Positions 8,887-17,946 of a stretch of 36,928 bases of DNA are shown here, piece by piece. The DNA comes from Salinivirgaceae bacterium (lineage in GTDB: Bacteria; Bacteroidota; Bacteroidia; Bacteroidales; SZUA-534). The position numbers were made by a program, and so were the translations under genes. Location of the stretch: assembly GCA_017557605.1 (NCBI GenBank), contig JAFYYJ010000030.1:1-36928 (forward strand), given 5' to 3'. Positions within the stretch are counted from its first letter, which is position 1; each line of letters opens with the position of its first letter. The notes beneath the pieces are model-generated. The model was given only the letters and a program-made list of their open reading frames with translations, ran no database searches and was not told where the DNA came from.

Positions 8887-9711
8887 ATGAAACATTTTGC
8901 ATTGTCGTTATTATTGGCGTTTGTCGTAGGACAGATGTCGGCGCAAACCCTTGAATCGGATAAAGGTTTCTTTACGGCCGAAGGGCCATTTTGCATAGGT
9001 TCAACCATTAAATTTGAGATGTCTGAAGATGCAAAAAAATATAGCGAAGTTGCATGGGATGGAGGCTCGTTTGTTAAGACAAACGATAATTTGTCTTTTT
9101 CAAAAGTATTCGACGCTGCAGGTGTTTACACAATAACCCTTTCTGGCAAATTCAACTCACAGAGTTTCAGCGACGAGATAGATATCGAAATCTTCAAAAG
9201 CCCCGAATTAATAGTAAATACAGATACTACAATTCAACATTTTACAATAGCCTTTAAAGTCGAGCCAGAAAAGCTCACTTATATTTGGGATTTGGGAGAA
9301 GGAAAACCTATAACAACAAAAGAAGACACTATAATACATAAATATGCCGCTCCTGGCACCTATAATTACAGTCTGATTGCTATTGATGATAATGGATGTG
9401 CTGATTCAACAACAAATAGCGTAATAATCAGACCTTTGACAGCGGTGCCTAATGCATTTACGCCTAACGGAGATGGAAACCATGACTTTTATATAATATC
9501 ATGTGACAATGGCTCAAAGCTGACACTTGAGATATTCAACCGCTGGGGCTACCGCGTGTTCCGCCGCACCGGCACTGAGAACATTGTTTGGGACGGCTAC
9601 AATCCGCAAGGCACTCTTGTGCAGCCCGGCACCTATTATTATGTGATAACCGTTGAGGAGGGCTCAACCAACTATAATCCGCTAAACGGCTATATCACAG
9701 TGTTTTATTAA
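8887..9711 (+). CDS. PKD-domain secreted protein with T9SS type B (gliding-motility) C-terminal domain
   Basis: This encodes 274 residues from the ATG at 8887, which begins a good signal peptide (MKHFALSLLLAFVVGQMSAQ). An in-frame TTG at 8872 only adds residues before it. Two PKD-like beta domains follow; the second is clear (LTYIWDLGEGKPITT to HKYAAPGTYNYSLIAIDDNG). The last 85 or so residues are the gliding-motility-associated C-terminal domain: VPNAFTPNGDGNHDFYI, LEIFNRWGYRVFRRTG, VWDGYNPQG, QPGTYYYVI. This domain directs export through the type IX system. The protein is small and almost entirely adhesion-type domain plus sorting tag; no enzyme domain is present. Confidence 0.9.
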   Translation: MKHFALSLLLAFVVGQMSAQTLESDKGFFTAEGPFCIGSTIKFEMSEDAKKYSEVAWDGGSFVKTNDNLSFSKVFDAAGVYTITLSGKFNSQSFSDEIDIEIFKSPELIVNTDTTIQHFTIAFKVEPEKLTYIWDLGEGKPITTKEDTIIHKYAAPGTYNYSLIAIDDNGCADSTTNSVIIRPLTAVPNAFTPNGDGNHDFYIISCDNGSKLTLEIFNRWGYRVFRRTGTENIVWDGYNPQGTLVQPGTYYYVITVEEGSTNYNPLNGYITVFY

Positions 9712-9751
9712 TTGGGACAAACAGTTATCTATCATAAAAACCTAACAAGAA

Positions 9752-10126
9752 ATGGCACCATTAATCTTTTCGCCAACCGAAGACACTCCGGAAATATCTT
9801 TCGATTCAACAACAGGCAAAATGTCGATTGGCGGCACCTCAATCCCTGAGAACGCCCGCAAATTCTATGATAATATAATTGAGTGGATTGGCGAATATGT
9901 CAAGTCGCCGAACGCCAACACATCTATCGACTTCAAACTCAAATACTTCAATACAGCTTCTACCAAATACCTTTTCGACATTATGGTGTTGTTGAAGGAG
10001 ATTATGAAAGCTGGAAACACATTGGTTATCAACTGGTTTTATCAGGAAGACGATGAGGATATGTATGAGGCTGGTTTGGGTTTCTCAAAAATGTTGCGCT
10101 ACCCGTTCAATTTTGTCAAATATTGA
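9752..10126 (+). CDS. SiaC-family (DUF1987) STAS-like regulatory protein
   Basis: This encodes 124 residues. The start TEDTPEISFDSTTGKMSIGG and SIPENARKFYDNIIEWIGEYV match the SiaC/DUF1987 family. In Pseudomonas SiaC is a phosphoprotein switched by the SiaB kinase and the SiaA phosphatase and binds a diguanylate cyclase. The central FKLKYFNTASTKYLFDIM segment carries the Ser/Thr-rich turn where phosphorylation occurs in characterised members. No signal peptide or membrane helix is present. It stands alone, with no SiaA, SiaB or cyclase gene nearby, so any partner is encoded elsewhere. It is separated from the upstream T9SS gene by 40 bases. Confidence 0.85.
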   Translation: MAPLIFSPTEDTPEISFDSTTGKMSIGGTSIPENARKFYDNIIEWIGEYVKSPNANTSIDFKLKYFNTASTKYLFDIMVLLKEIMKAGNTLVINWFYQEDDEDMYEAGLGFSKMLRYPFNFVKY

Positions 10127-10151
10127 ATAACTGATTAATTGGGCAACTGAA

Positions 10152-10172
10152 AGATTGAAAACTCTTCAATCT
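10152..10172. terminator. Hairpin between convergent genes
   Basis: AGATTGAA (10152-10159) and TTCAATCT (10165-10172) form an 8-base stem with a 5-base loop, just past the carboxypeptidase stop and between two genes that point at each other. It could act as a weak bidirectional terminator. There is no strong T-run on either side. Confidence 0.4.
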
Positions 10173-10173
10173 G

Positions 10174-12459
10174 TTATTCAATTACAATGCGCATTGCCGC
10201 CGAGCGCGTTTTCACAATGTAAATACCTGTTTTGCGGATTACAAACTCAGTGTGTCCGTTGGCTGTTTTTGTGTCTATGCAGTGGCCTGCAATATCGAAG
10301 ATGCGCACTGGTCCGGTGGCATTTTCAACCACTACAATGTTATTTCTCACATAAATAGTAGGTGTTGCCAATTGTTCGGCAATAGAGGTTGTATCAATAG
10401 GTGGGTTCTGTTGCGTGGTGTCGGTGGTGTTGGTTCCGCCGTTGTTCTCGTTGCCGTTTTCGTTACCATTCTCTGAATTGTTACCCGACTCGCCTCCATT
10501 ATTATTTCCTTCGTTGCCGTTCTCATTACCGTTTCCGCCTTCACCATTGTTGCCGGAGTTTCCGTTCTCGGTATTGTTGCCTTGCTCGTTGCCGTTGTTT
10601 TCTTCGTTGTTATTTCCTTGGTTTTCGTTTCCTCCGTTATTGTTGCCAGTTTCACCACCGTTGCCTGATTCGTTCCCGTTTCCGGCATTACCACCTTCGC
10701 CGTTGTTGCCATTTTCGCTTCCATTTTCAGAACCTTGTTGGTTTCCGATGCCGCCGCCATTGTCAGGGTTGTTTTTTGCTGTAACAGCCAGGCTGACTGT
10801 TACACTGACGGTTCCGTCATTGGTTTGGAACAGGCATTGTGCTGAATAATTACCAGCGGCAAGCCCTGCTGAATTGACAGTCAGACGAATGGTGTCAGTT
10901 TGCCCAGCGGCAATCTCGCCAGCGGCCTTGTCGGCAGTCAGCCAGCTAATAGTGTCGTTCTGAAGCGTGTAAAGGCTTGCAACGCTATTATCATTATGCA
11001 GTACGATTTCTATTTGAGCTGTTGTGTCGGGCTTCATCTCCACCGGCAGACAATCGGCTTCGGCTGAGAGTTTTGAGAAGACAACATCGAGCCAGGTCGG
11101 CTGGCCGTCTTTAACCACAACATTGTCAATGGTTTTTGATGGGTAACCATCGACTGTGAAAGTGATGTTGTATGTCCCGGCTTTCAGGTAGCGGTGATAG
11201 TCGCCGGCGCGCGGGTCGGTTTCAATCCACGAGTTGTCCTTGTCGTGCCCGTCGATGGTTATTTTGGCGAAAAGCGGCTGACCGCCGGCATCGGTGACAA
11301 TGCCGCGCACACCGTTTAGGCTTTCGCCGAAGAAGTTAAGAAGAGCATTACGGTTGCCGTTCCAAAAACTCGGCAATTCATCACTGCTTGGTGTTTTCGA
11401 ATCGCTTATCTCAATAGTTGCCTCGCGGCAATGCATAAAATAGTTTGAGAAGTCCTGCTGCCCACCGCTTATTGCGTACCAAGAGCGGCCAAGAGTTAAG
11501 CCGTTTGATACACCACGAAAATATCGCGATGGTCCGTAGAACTGTGCCGTATCGCGGTAATTGCCACCAACAAGTCGCCACCATTTGTCATCGGCCGTTA
11601 AGTTTGGTAAGATAGAGCTTCCTGTGTCCCACGGATAGTTGAAACACTCGTCGCCTGCATGTAGGCAAATGGCAAGCGAGAAATGATGCGCCCCGTAAAA
11701 TTGAATCAAGGCGATGGTCTCGTCTTGCAGTTCGTTGGAGTTGGTTCCTGAAACGTACGGGAAATTGCGGTTCAGGTCATAGCCATTGGCATTGCTGCGC
11801 GAAGCGTTGCCTATGGTGTTGTCATCGCCGCGGTACATTCCGTCGGGATTGACAAGAGGAATAAGCCACATTTCGGTGCTGTCTATCAGCCGTTTAACAG
11901 TCGGGTTGTTTCGGTTGGTGAGAATATAATCGCACATTCTCAGCGTGGTGGCCATGCACACACATTCGTCGCCGTGGATGTTGGCCGAGCAAAGTATCTC
12001 CGGCTTGTCGGTTACGGTGCTGCTCACCTGCGACGATATTTTAAGCGCCAGAATCCGCCGCCCCGATTCAAGCGTGCTCAGTTCCGACAGACTGCAGATG
12101 TCGGGATAGATTTCGGCATACTGGTGCATCATCGAGTCGTAGACGCTGTATGTTGGGTAGCGGTCCCAGTCGGCCATCATAGCCACGGTGGTCGCCATAT
12201 TTATGCCCTTTGCGGCTCGCGGCTCGCATATTTTGTATTTGTGTTTTGTCTGGCGGAAAAGTTGCATCTCCTCCTCGTTGGCGTAAGCCCACGCCTTGTC
12301 GCCCGACACCTTGTCAATCGATATTATCTGCGACAGGCTGTCAAGCTCGCTTCTTCTGTCGAAGCGAAACGAGAAGTAATATTCGGTTGTCTGGGCCGAG
12401 AGTATTCCTCCAAACCCGAACAAAAGCATTAATAATATGTATAGCCGCCGTGCGAACAT
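10174..12459 (-). CDS. Secreted M14 zinc carboxypeptidase with T9SS type A sorting domain
   Basis: This encodes 761 residues from the ATG at 12459-12457, which begins a signal peptide (MFARRLYILLMLLFGFGGILSAQ); the frame stays open upstream but lacks signal character. The M14 domain (about 100-380) has the zinc ligands HGDE (His162, Glu165) and His267 (AICLHAGDE), the substrate-binding NPDG and NANGYDLNRNFPY, and the catalytic Glu in EATIEIS (Glu350). A carboxypeptidase regulatory-like beta domain follows (GVRGIVTDAGGQPLFAKI to TFTVDGYPSKTIDNVVV), then an Ig-like domain. After these come a long Asn/Gly/Glu linker and a C-terminal T9SS type A domain (VRIFDIAGHCIDTK to IYIVKT). It is predicted to trim C-terminal residues of peptides at the cell surface. 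Confidence 0.93.
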   Translation of the reverse strand: MFARRLYILLMLLFGFGGILSAQTTEYYFSFRFDRRSELDSLSQIISIDKVSGDKAWAYANEEEMQLFRQTKHKYKICEPRAAKGINMATTVAMMADWDRYPTYSVYDSMMHQYAEIYPDICSLSELSTLESGRRILALKISSQVSSTVTDKPEILCSANIHGDECVCMATTLRMCDYILTNRNNPTVKRLIDSTEMWLIPLVNPDGMYRGDDNTIGNASRSNANGYDLNRNFPYVSGTNSNELQDETIALIQFYGAHHFSLAICLHAGDECFNYPWDTGSSILPNLTADDKWWRLVGGNYRDTAQFYGPSRYFRGVSNGLTLGRSWYAISGGQQDFSNYFMHCREATIEISDSKTPSSDELPSFWNGNRNALLNFFGESLNGVRGIVTDAGGQPLFAKITIDGHDKDNSWIETDPRAGDYHRYLKAGTYNITFTVDGYPSKTIDNVVVKDGQPTWLDVVFSKLSAEADCLPVEMKPDTTAQIEIVLHNDNSVASLYTLQNDTISWLTADKAAGEIAAGQTDTIRLTVNSAGLAAGNYSAQCLFQTNDGTVSVTVSLAVTAKNNPDNGGGIGNQQGSENGSENGNNGEGGNAGNGNESGNGGETGNNNGGNENQGNNNEENNGNEQGNNTENGNSGNNGEGGNGNENGNEGNNNGGESGNNSENGNENGNENNGGTNTTDTTQQNPPIDTTSIAEQLATPTIYVRNNIVVVENATGPVRIFDIAGHCIDTKTANGHTEFVIRKTGIYIVKTRSAAMRIVIE
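10405..10770 (-). repeat. Low-complexity Asn/Gly/Glu linker coding region
   Basis: About 115 codons within the carboxypeptidase gene use almost only Asn, Gly and Glu, with a few Ser, Gln, Thr and Ala, in irregular units such as NGNENGNE, GNNGEGG and GNNNGG. The DNA is correspondingly made of GGN/AAY/GAR codons. It is a flexible, acidic spacer that separates the enzyme from its sorting tail. The unit pattern is prone to length change by slippage. Confidence 0.85.
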
Positions 12460-12671
12460 AAATGTAAAGGTAGTGAAAATCAGTAAAAGGTGATTAAAAT
12501 TTGATGAAGCGGAACGCTCCTTTGAGAAAAACAAACGATTAAAAGTAAAAAAAACTTTTATTTTCATTTGTTTGAGAGCCACGGATGAATGTTATAATGA
12601 GCAAATAATCAGCGGTTTAATGATGCCGTTAATGACTTATGTCAGTATATAGAATGCCGATGAACTTATTT

Positions 12672-12702
12672 TTTGTGCCTTGTGGGGTTGCTATTATATT
12701 GG
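12672..12702 (+). promoter_or_regulatory. Candidate susC operon promoter
   Basis: TTTG at 12672-12675, a 19-base spacer, then TATATTGG at 12695-12702 fit the Bacteroidota layout TTTG-N19-21-TAnnTTTG with one mismatch in the -7 box. Transcription would begin near 12710, leaving a leader of about 65 bases that includes the downstream stem-loop. Confidence 0.45.
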
Positions 12703-12721
12703 TTTTGTAGTAATATAGCCG

Positions 12722-12740
12722 CGCATTTTGTCGAAATGCG
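12722..12740 (+). promoter_or_regulatory. Stem-loop in the susC leader
   Basis: CGCATTT and AAATGCG form a perfect 7-base stem around a 5-base loop (TGTCG), 36 bases before the susC ATG. There is no T-run, so it is not a terminator. It is a candidate site for RNA-level control of the operon. Confidence 0.45.
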
Positions 12741-12776
12741 AACGTTAACATTATACACTAATAAAAAAACTTTTTT

Positions 12777-15700
12777 ATGGGAAATTTTTTGAGGAAACGA
12801 GTGGCGGTACTATTACCGTTCTTGCTGTTTTCTTCGTTTGCTTTTGCTCAGACAATTGGGGTGTCGGGTAAGGTGTTAGACGAAGGGCAGAATCCTATCC
12901 CGGGAGCAACAATTGTTGTGAAAGGGACAACAAATGGAACAATTACGGGTGCCGATGGCCAATTCAAACTGAATGTGGCCGATGGAAGCACTCTGGTGGT
13001 TTCCTATCTTGGTTACACCACAAAGGAGATTAAAGTAAGTGGAGCAGGTCCGTACAATATCGGCCTTTCACCCGATGTGGTAGGTTTGGACGAGGTGGTT
13101 GTCGTTGGTTACGGCCAGCAGAAGAAAGCCTCAGTTGTGGGTGCCATCACTCAGACTTCAGGCGCCACGCTGCAGCGTGCCGCTGGTGTGTCTAACATTG
13201 GTGCAGCCTTGACAGGTAACTTGCCGGGCGTTATCACAATGGAAGGTTCGGGCCAGCCGGGTTCTGAGTTGGACGAAGGCGAAAACGCCAAGCAGAAAAT
13301 CGTGATTCGTGGTACAAGTTCGTGGAACGGCAGCGACCCGTTGATTCTGGTCGATGGTATCGAACGTTCGATGAGCTCTGTCGACATCACTTCGGTTGAG
13401 AGCATCTCAGTTTTGAAAGACGCTTCGGCAACTGCCGTTTACGGTGTGAAGGGTGCCAACGGCGTTATCCTTATCACCACAAAACGTGGTGAGGAGGGCA
13501 AGGCTCGTATTGATGCAGGTTTCACTACCACTGTAAAACGTGTTTCGAAGCTGCCTAACAAACTCGACTCTTACGATGCTTTGGTGGCTCGCAACAAAAC
13601 CATTGAGATGGAGTTGCCCGTAACCGACAAAGACTCGTGGGTGTACATCACACCGCAAGAAACCATTGATAAATATCGTTATCGTACTGCTGATGAAAAG
13701 GACGAACAAGGTAATTTGCTTACAGAGCGTTATCCTAACGTCGATTGGCAGGAGGAGTTGTTCAAAAACCAAGCTCTGTCATATAACGCCAACCTAAGCA
13801 TCAGCGGTGGTACAAATTCAGTGCGCTATTATGGCTCGGCCGACTATGTGTTTGAGGATGACCTTATGCGTTTGTTTGATAATGGTCGTGGTTATGAAAC
13901 AGGTTACAGCTACCAGCGTATCAACGCCCGTAGCAACCTCGACTTCACCATTACCAAAACCACAGTGTTCAAGATGAACCTTGCCGGTTCGCTTGGTATC
14001 AAGAAAGCTCCGGCAGCAAATGCTGGTGATACATGGCAGGAAGGACAGCGTTGGGCAGGTGCCTACAACATTGCTCCTGACGTGTTCATTCCGCAGTATG
14101 CCGATGGTTCTTGGGGTTATTATCCTCAGGTTTCGAACGTAACCAACTCGGCACAGAACTTGGCTTTGGCTGGTATGTCGAAAACCACTTCGAACTCAAT
14201 TACAACTGACTTTATTTTGGAGCAGCGCCTCGACTTTATCACAAAAGGTTTGAGCGCTCGTGCCAACCTTTCGATGGATAACAACTTTGTTGAGAATGGT
14301 CGTGGTGTTCAAGACGCCTATAATGACCCGCAACAGAAATGGATTGACCCAAAAACAGGAACTCTTTATAAACGTAAGAACATTGATGCCGATACCAATT
14401 TGGACTGGGGCGAGCCGGTTAGCTGGAGCACCAGCGGTGGTTCAATGGGTAACGTGAACCGTAGGTTGTACTATCAAGCTCAGTTGAACTGGATGCGCGA
14501 TTTTGGTCCGCATGCTGTTACCGCCATGGGATTGTTCTCGCGCAACAAGCAGTTGAACGGTCATGGTATTCCAAACTATCGTGAGGACTGGGCGTTCCGT
14601 ACCACTTATAACTATGACGGACGTTACTTCCTTGAGTACAACGGCGCTTACAACGGTTCGGAGAAATTCGCTCCCGAAAACCGTTTCGCATTCTTCAACT
14701 CGGGCGCTCTTGGTTGGATGATTTCAGAGGAGAGTTTCATGTCGTCTTTGAAAGAGAACCACTACATCGATATGCTGAAAATCCGTGCATCGTTGGGTGA
14801 GATTGGTAGTGACAATGCCGGTCAATGGCTATATATGGATGAATGGAGTTTCGGTGGTCATGCAGGTATGACACTTGATGGTGGTGGCGACAGTATTTAT
14901 ACATTTTATAGAATGTCGAAGTTGGGTAATAAAGACGTTCACTGGGAGACTGTGCGCAAGTTCAACTTCGGTATCGACTATTCGTTGCTGCAAGGCTTGT
15001 TTGCCGGTAGTGTCGAAATCTTCCGCGACAAACGTTACGATGTGCTCCTTAATGGTGGCGACCGTGCTGTTCCGGCTTATTTTGGTTTCGATGTGCCGGT
15101 GTCTAACCTTGGCGAGGTTCACGCAAAAGGTTATGAAATTGAGCTCCGTATCAACAAGCAGTTCAATCGCGACACTCGCGTATGGGGTAACTTCAGCATT
15201 ACTCACAACGAGAACGAAATCATCAAGAAAGATGACGCTCCGTTGAAACCAAACTATCAGAAAGACGAGGGTTACGCAATTGGCCAGTACCGTTCGTTTA
15301 TCGATAAGGGCTTCATCAACAACATCGATGAGTTGTATGGTAGCCCCGCATTCGAAACTGACGACCGCTTCCGTCTGCCTGGCAACTACTACATTGTTGA
15401 TTTCAACGGTGATGGTGTGATTGACAGCAAGGATAGCGCACCTTACGGATATACAGGCACTCCGCAGAATACTTATAACGCCACATTGGGCTTCGAATGG
15501 AAAGGATTCAGCTGCTTCGCTCAGTTCTATGGCGTACGTAATGTAACCCGTGACGTTGTGCTTCAGAGCTTCGGACAGAAACTGAACACAGTTTACGATA
15601 TGGGTGAAATCTGGTCGAAAGAGAATCCGGATGCTGATGTAACAACATATCGTTGGAGTACAGCTCCTGTCAGCAAGGAGGGTGGTCAATTCCCCGCATA

Positions 15701-15947
15701 CGGTACTCAATATATCTTCGATGGTTCATACATCCGTCTGAAGAATGCTGAGTTGGCTTACTCATGGCATGACGGTTGGATTAAGAACATCGGTCTTACA
15801 TATCTGAAGTTGTTTGTCAATGGCAACAACCTCTGGTTGTGGACCAAGATGCCTGACGACCGTGAGTCGAACTTGGGTGGCGGTGGTTTCTTGGGCGCTT
15901 ACCCAACTGTGAAACGTTTCAACTTTGGTCTTAAAATAACTCTCTAA
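12777..15947 (+). CDS. SusC/RagA family TonB-linked outer-membrane transporter
   Basis: This encodes 1056 residues. The protein imports glycans or peptides through the outer membrane in a complex with its SusD partner, using energy from TonB. Domains in order: signal peptide ending FAFAQ (about 1-25); a carboxypeptidase-like domain (28-100, SGKVLDEGQNPIPGATIVVKG to VSYLGYTTKEIKV); the SusC signature GLDEVVVVGYGQQKK; the plug (IVIRGTSSWNGSDPLILVDG, then TSVESISVLKDASATAVYG and GANGVILITTKRG); and a long beta-barrel ending in a terminal strand, RFNFGLKITL. Length and layout are standard. It leads a five-gene operon, with susD starting 11 bases after its stop. Confidence 0.97.
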   Translation: MGNFLRKRVAVLLPFLLFSSFAFAQTIGVSGKVLDEGQNPIPGATIVVKGTTNGTITGADGQFKLNVADGSTLVVSYLGYTTKEIKVSGAGPYNIGLSPDVVGLDEVVVVGYGQQKKASVVGAITQTSGATLQRAAGVSNIGAALTGNLPGVITMEGSGQPGSELDEGENAKQKIVIRGTSSWNGSDPLILVDGIERSMSSVDITSVESISVLKDASATAVYGVKGANGVILITTKRGEEGKARIDAGFTTTVKRVSKLPNKLDSYDALVARNKTIEMELPVTDKDSWVYITPQETIDKYRYRTADEKDEQGNLLTERYPNVDWQEELFKNQALSYNANLSISGGTNSVRYYGSADYVFEDDLMRLFDNGRGYETGYSYQRINARSNLDFTITKTTVFKMNLAGSLGIKKAPAANAGDTWQEGQRWAGAYNIAPDVFIPQYADGSWGYYPQVSNVTNSAQNLALAGMSKTTSNSITTDFILEQRLDFITKGLSARANLSMDNNFVENGRGVQDAYNDPQQKWIDPKTGTLYKRKNIDADTNLDWGEPVSWSTSGGSMGNVNRRLYYQAQLNWMRDFGPHAVTAMGLFSRNKQLNGHGIPNYREDWAFRTTYNYDGRYFLEYNGAYNGSEKFAPENRFAFFNSGALGWMISEESFMSSLKENHYIDMLKIRASLGEIGSDNAGQWLYMDEWSFGGHAGMTLDGGGDSIYTFYRMSKLGNKDVHWETVRKFNFGIDYSLLQGLFAGSVEIFRDKRYDVLLNGGDRAVPAYFGFDVPVSNLGEVHAKGYEIELRINKQFNRDTRVWGNFSITHNENEIIKKDDAPLKPNYQKDEGYAIGQYRSFIDKGFINNIDELYGSPAFETDDRFRLPGNYYIVDFNGDGVIDSKDSAPYGYTGTPQNTYNATLGFEWKGFSCFAQFYGVRNVTRDVVLQSFGQKLNTVYDMGEIWSKENPDADVTTYRWSTAPVSKEGGQFPAYGTQYIFDGSYIRLKNAELAYSWHDGWIKNIGLTYLKLFVNGNNLWLWTKMPDDRESNLGGGGFLGAYPTVKRFNFGLKITL

Positions 15948-15958
15948 TACTTAAGACG

Positions 15959-17905
15959 ATGAAAAAGATTCATAATTTAATATTATCCGTTGGATTGTTG
16001 GGTTTGGCATTGTGCACAACTTTCACATCGTGCAAGGATTATCTCGACCGCGAGCCTAATACAACAGTGTCGGCTACCGATGCCTTCAAAAACTTCAACA
16101 ACTATCAGGGATTTGTTGAGCTGATAATCAACTGTATTCCCGACAAAGAGAAATGCAACTGGTGTCCGTCGTGGAACTGGGGCGACGATGAGATATTCAA
16201 CCCCGAGGCCGACGACCGTATGACTCACCAGGCCGACCTTGGCAACTTCCGTGCTTGGAGCCAGACCGGCAACTGGCTGCTTACTGCCAATAATAACCCG
16301 ACCGATGCAAGTGCTCCTAAAAACCACTCGTTGTGGGGACACGCATGGTTCTGCATCCGTCAGGCCAATATGGCTATTGAACATATCGACGAGATGGACG
16401 GAACCGATGTGGAAAGAGATTTGATTCTCGGTCAGAGCTACTTCTTCCGTGCTTGGTGGCACTTCGAGTTGATGGAGTATTTTGGCGGTCTGCCATATAT
16501 CAACAAAGTGCTTGACGCAAACGATATTGAGAAACTTCCGCGTTTGTCGTTCCAAGACTGCGCCGACAGCTGCGCCCGCGATTTCCAACGTGCTGCCGAT
16601 TATTTGCCATTGAAATGGGACGATATGACATTCAGCGGCAGTGCACAAGTGAAAGGTAAAAACCAATTGCGCCCCAATAAGATTACAGCACTCTGCTACA
16701 AAGGCAAATGCTTGCTTTGGGCAGGTAGTCCGCTTATGAAGAATGGTGCGCAGCTTGGAGCCATTGCAAGTGGCAAAACCTACGAGTACGATGAGGCTTA
16801 CTGCAAACGTTCGGCTGAGACTTTTGGCGAAGCGCTTCAATTGGTTGAAGATGGCGAAACAGAGTATTCTCTTGTTTTGTTCAATTATGACAACATTTAT
16901 GACCACGAAAAGGCAGCAGGTGCCAAGAACTGCTATTCCGACTTGTTCTACACTCAGAACCAAGGCTATCGCACACCGGGCTCGACTGAAGCAATTATGC
17001 GCGGTCCGTCGAAAGACTGGAACAGCTCTAACTGGAACACCACAAAAGTGTTTGGACCTAAAGTGGCTGGTTTGGTTGAACATGACAATGTAATCCACCA
17101 GCCGACAGCCAACTTGGTTGAGATGTACGGAATGGCTAACGGTCTGCCGATTGACGACCCGGAGTCGGGCTTCGACAAGGAGCATCCGTTCAACAACCGC
17201 GACCCGCGTTTCTATCACGACATTGTGTTCGACGGTTTCAAATATCTTATTGGTTCAGCGGGCGACAAAGAGCCATATCGCTATTGTGAGTTGTTTACCG
17301 GCGGTAATATGCGTCCGGTGGCAAATGGCAGCCAGACAGGTTATTTTATTCAGAAACTTGTGCCGCACAACTGCAACATTGTTGATGACGGATATGGTTG
17401 GGGAAAACAGACACACACCTATTTGTCATATATGCGTCTGGCCGATGTATATCTGATGTATGCTGAGGCTTGCGCCGCTGTAGGTGGAGCATCCTATAAG
17501 GCTTCATCGTTCTCTAAGACAGCTGAGCAGGCTGTGAATACAATTCGCAAGCGTTGCGGCGCCGGCAATGTTGGAGCAAAATATGTTGCCGACAAGAATA
17601 AGTTTATGGATGAGATTCGCCGCGAGCGCGCTGTCGAGCTTTCGTTCGAAGGTTTCCGCTTCAACGACTTGCAACGCTGGCTGCTCCTGACCGAGTATCC
17701 TTACAACACCAAGTTCCGTCAGGAATTTGACCGCTTGGAGGACCTCGACTTCTTTAAGAATAACGACCCGCGTGAGGCAAAGGTTGCCAACTATCGCAAA
17801 GAAGTTATCCTAACCCGTAATTTCGGAACAAAACACTATTGGTTCCCGTTCCTCGACAGTGAAGTTTATCTGTATCCTGAGTTTAAACAGAATCCGGGCT
17901 GGTAA
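15959..17905 (+). CDS. SusD/RagB family nutrient-binding lipoprotein
   Basis: This encodes 648 residues. It caps the SusC barrel and binds the substrate at the cell surface. The signal peptide ends in FTSC (Cys25), followed by the family-typical KDYLDREPNTTVSATDAFKN. Internal RagB features are visible: the helix GQSYFFRAWWHFELMEYFGGLPYINK, and near the end ADVYLMYAEACAAVGG and RRERAVELSFEGFRFNDLQRW. The residue content is rich in Trp near the N-terminus (NWCPSWNWGDDE), perhaps part of the ligand surface. It is the partner of the SusC immediately upstream. At about 650 residues it is longer than a typical SusD (about 550). Confidence 0.96.
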   Translation: MKKIHNLILSVGLLGLALCTTFTSCKDYLDREPNTTVSATDAFKNFNNYQGFVELIINCIPDKEKCNWCPSWNWGDDEIFNPEADDRMTHQADLGNFRAWSQTGNWLLTANNNPTDASAPKNHSLWGHAWFCIRQANMAIEHIDEMDGTDVERDLILGQSYFFRAWWHFELMEYFGGLPYINKVLDANDIEKLPRLSFQDCADSCARDFQRAADYLPLKWDDMTFSGSAQVKGKNQLRPNKITALCYKGKCLLWAGSPLMKNGAQLGAIASGKTYEYDEAYCKRSAETFGEALQLVEDGETEYSLVLFNYDNIYDHEKAAGAKNCYSDLFYTQNQGYRTPGSTEAIMRGPSKDWNSSNWNTTKVFGPKVAGLVEHDNVIHQPTANLVEMYGMANGLPIDDPESGFDKEHPFNNRDPRFYHDIVFDGFKYLIGSAGDKEPYRYCELFTGGNMRPVANGSQTGYFIQKLVPHNCNIVDDGYGWGKQTHTYLSYMRLADVYLMYAEACAAVGGASYKASSFSKTAEQAVNTIRKRCGAGNVGAKYVADKNKFMDEIRRERAVELSFEGFRFNDLQRWLLLTEYPYNTKFRQEFDRLEDLDFFKNNDPREAKVANYRKEVILTRNFGTKHYWFPFLDSEVYLYPEFKQNPGW

Positions 17906-17946
17906 TGGTTCCATGAATAATTGTTGAATTTTATAAACGATAAAAG

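Larger units (their letters stand above)
12460..12776. other. Intergenic region between divergent carboxypeptidase and susC genes
   Basis: These 317 bases hold no convincing gene. They contain an AT-rich imperfect hairpin (about 12528-12574), a candidate susC promoter (12672-12702) and a susC leader stem-loop (12722-12740). On the minus strand TACCTTTA lies 7 bases before the carboxypeptidase ATG, close to the -7 consensus. If used, it would give an almost leaderless message. Confidence 0.6.

Noticed and set aside
10415..10849. Open frame of 144 codons on the plus strand rich in Pro, Leu, Ser and Phe
   Set aside because: It is the antisense reading of the Asn/Gly/Glu linker of the carboxypeptidase; the low-complexity codons keep the opposite strand free of stops.
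12528..12574. AT-rich hairpin upstream of the carboxypeptidase as a terminator
   Set aside because: The pairing is imperfect and no gene ends nearby; runs of A and T by themselves would give such a fold by chance.
15983..17218. Open frame of 411 codons on the minus strand
   Set aside because: It lies entirely antisense to the first susD, has no recognisable domain, and arises from codon bias.
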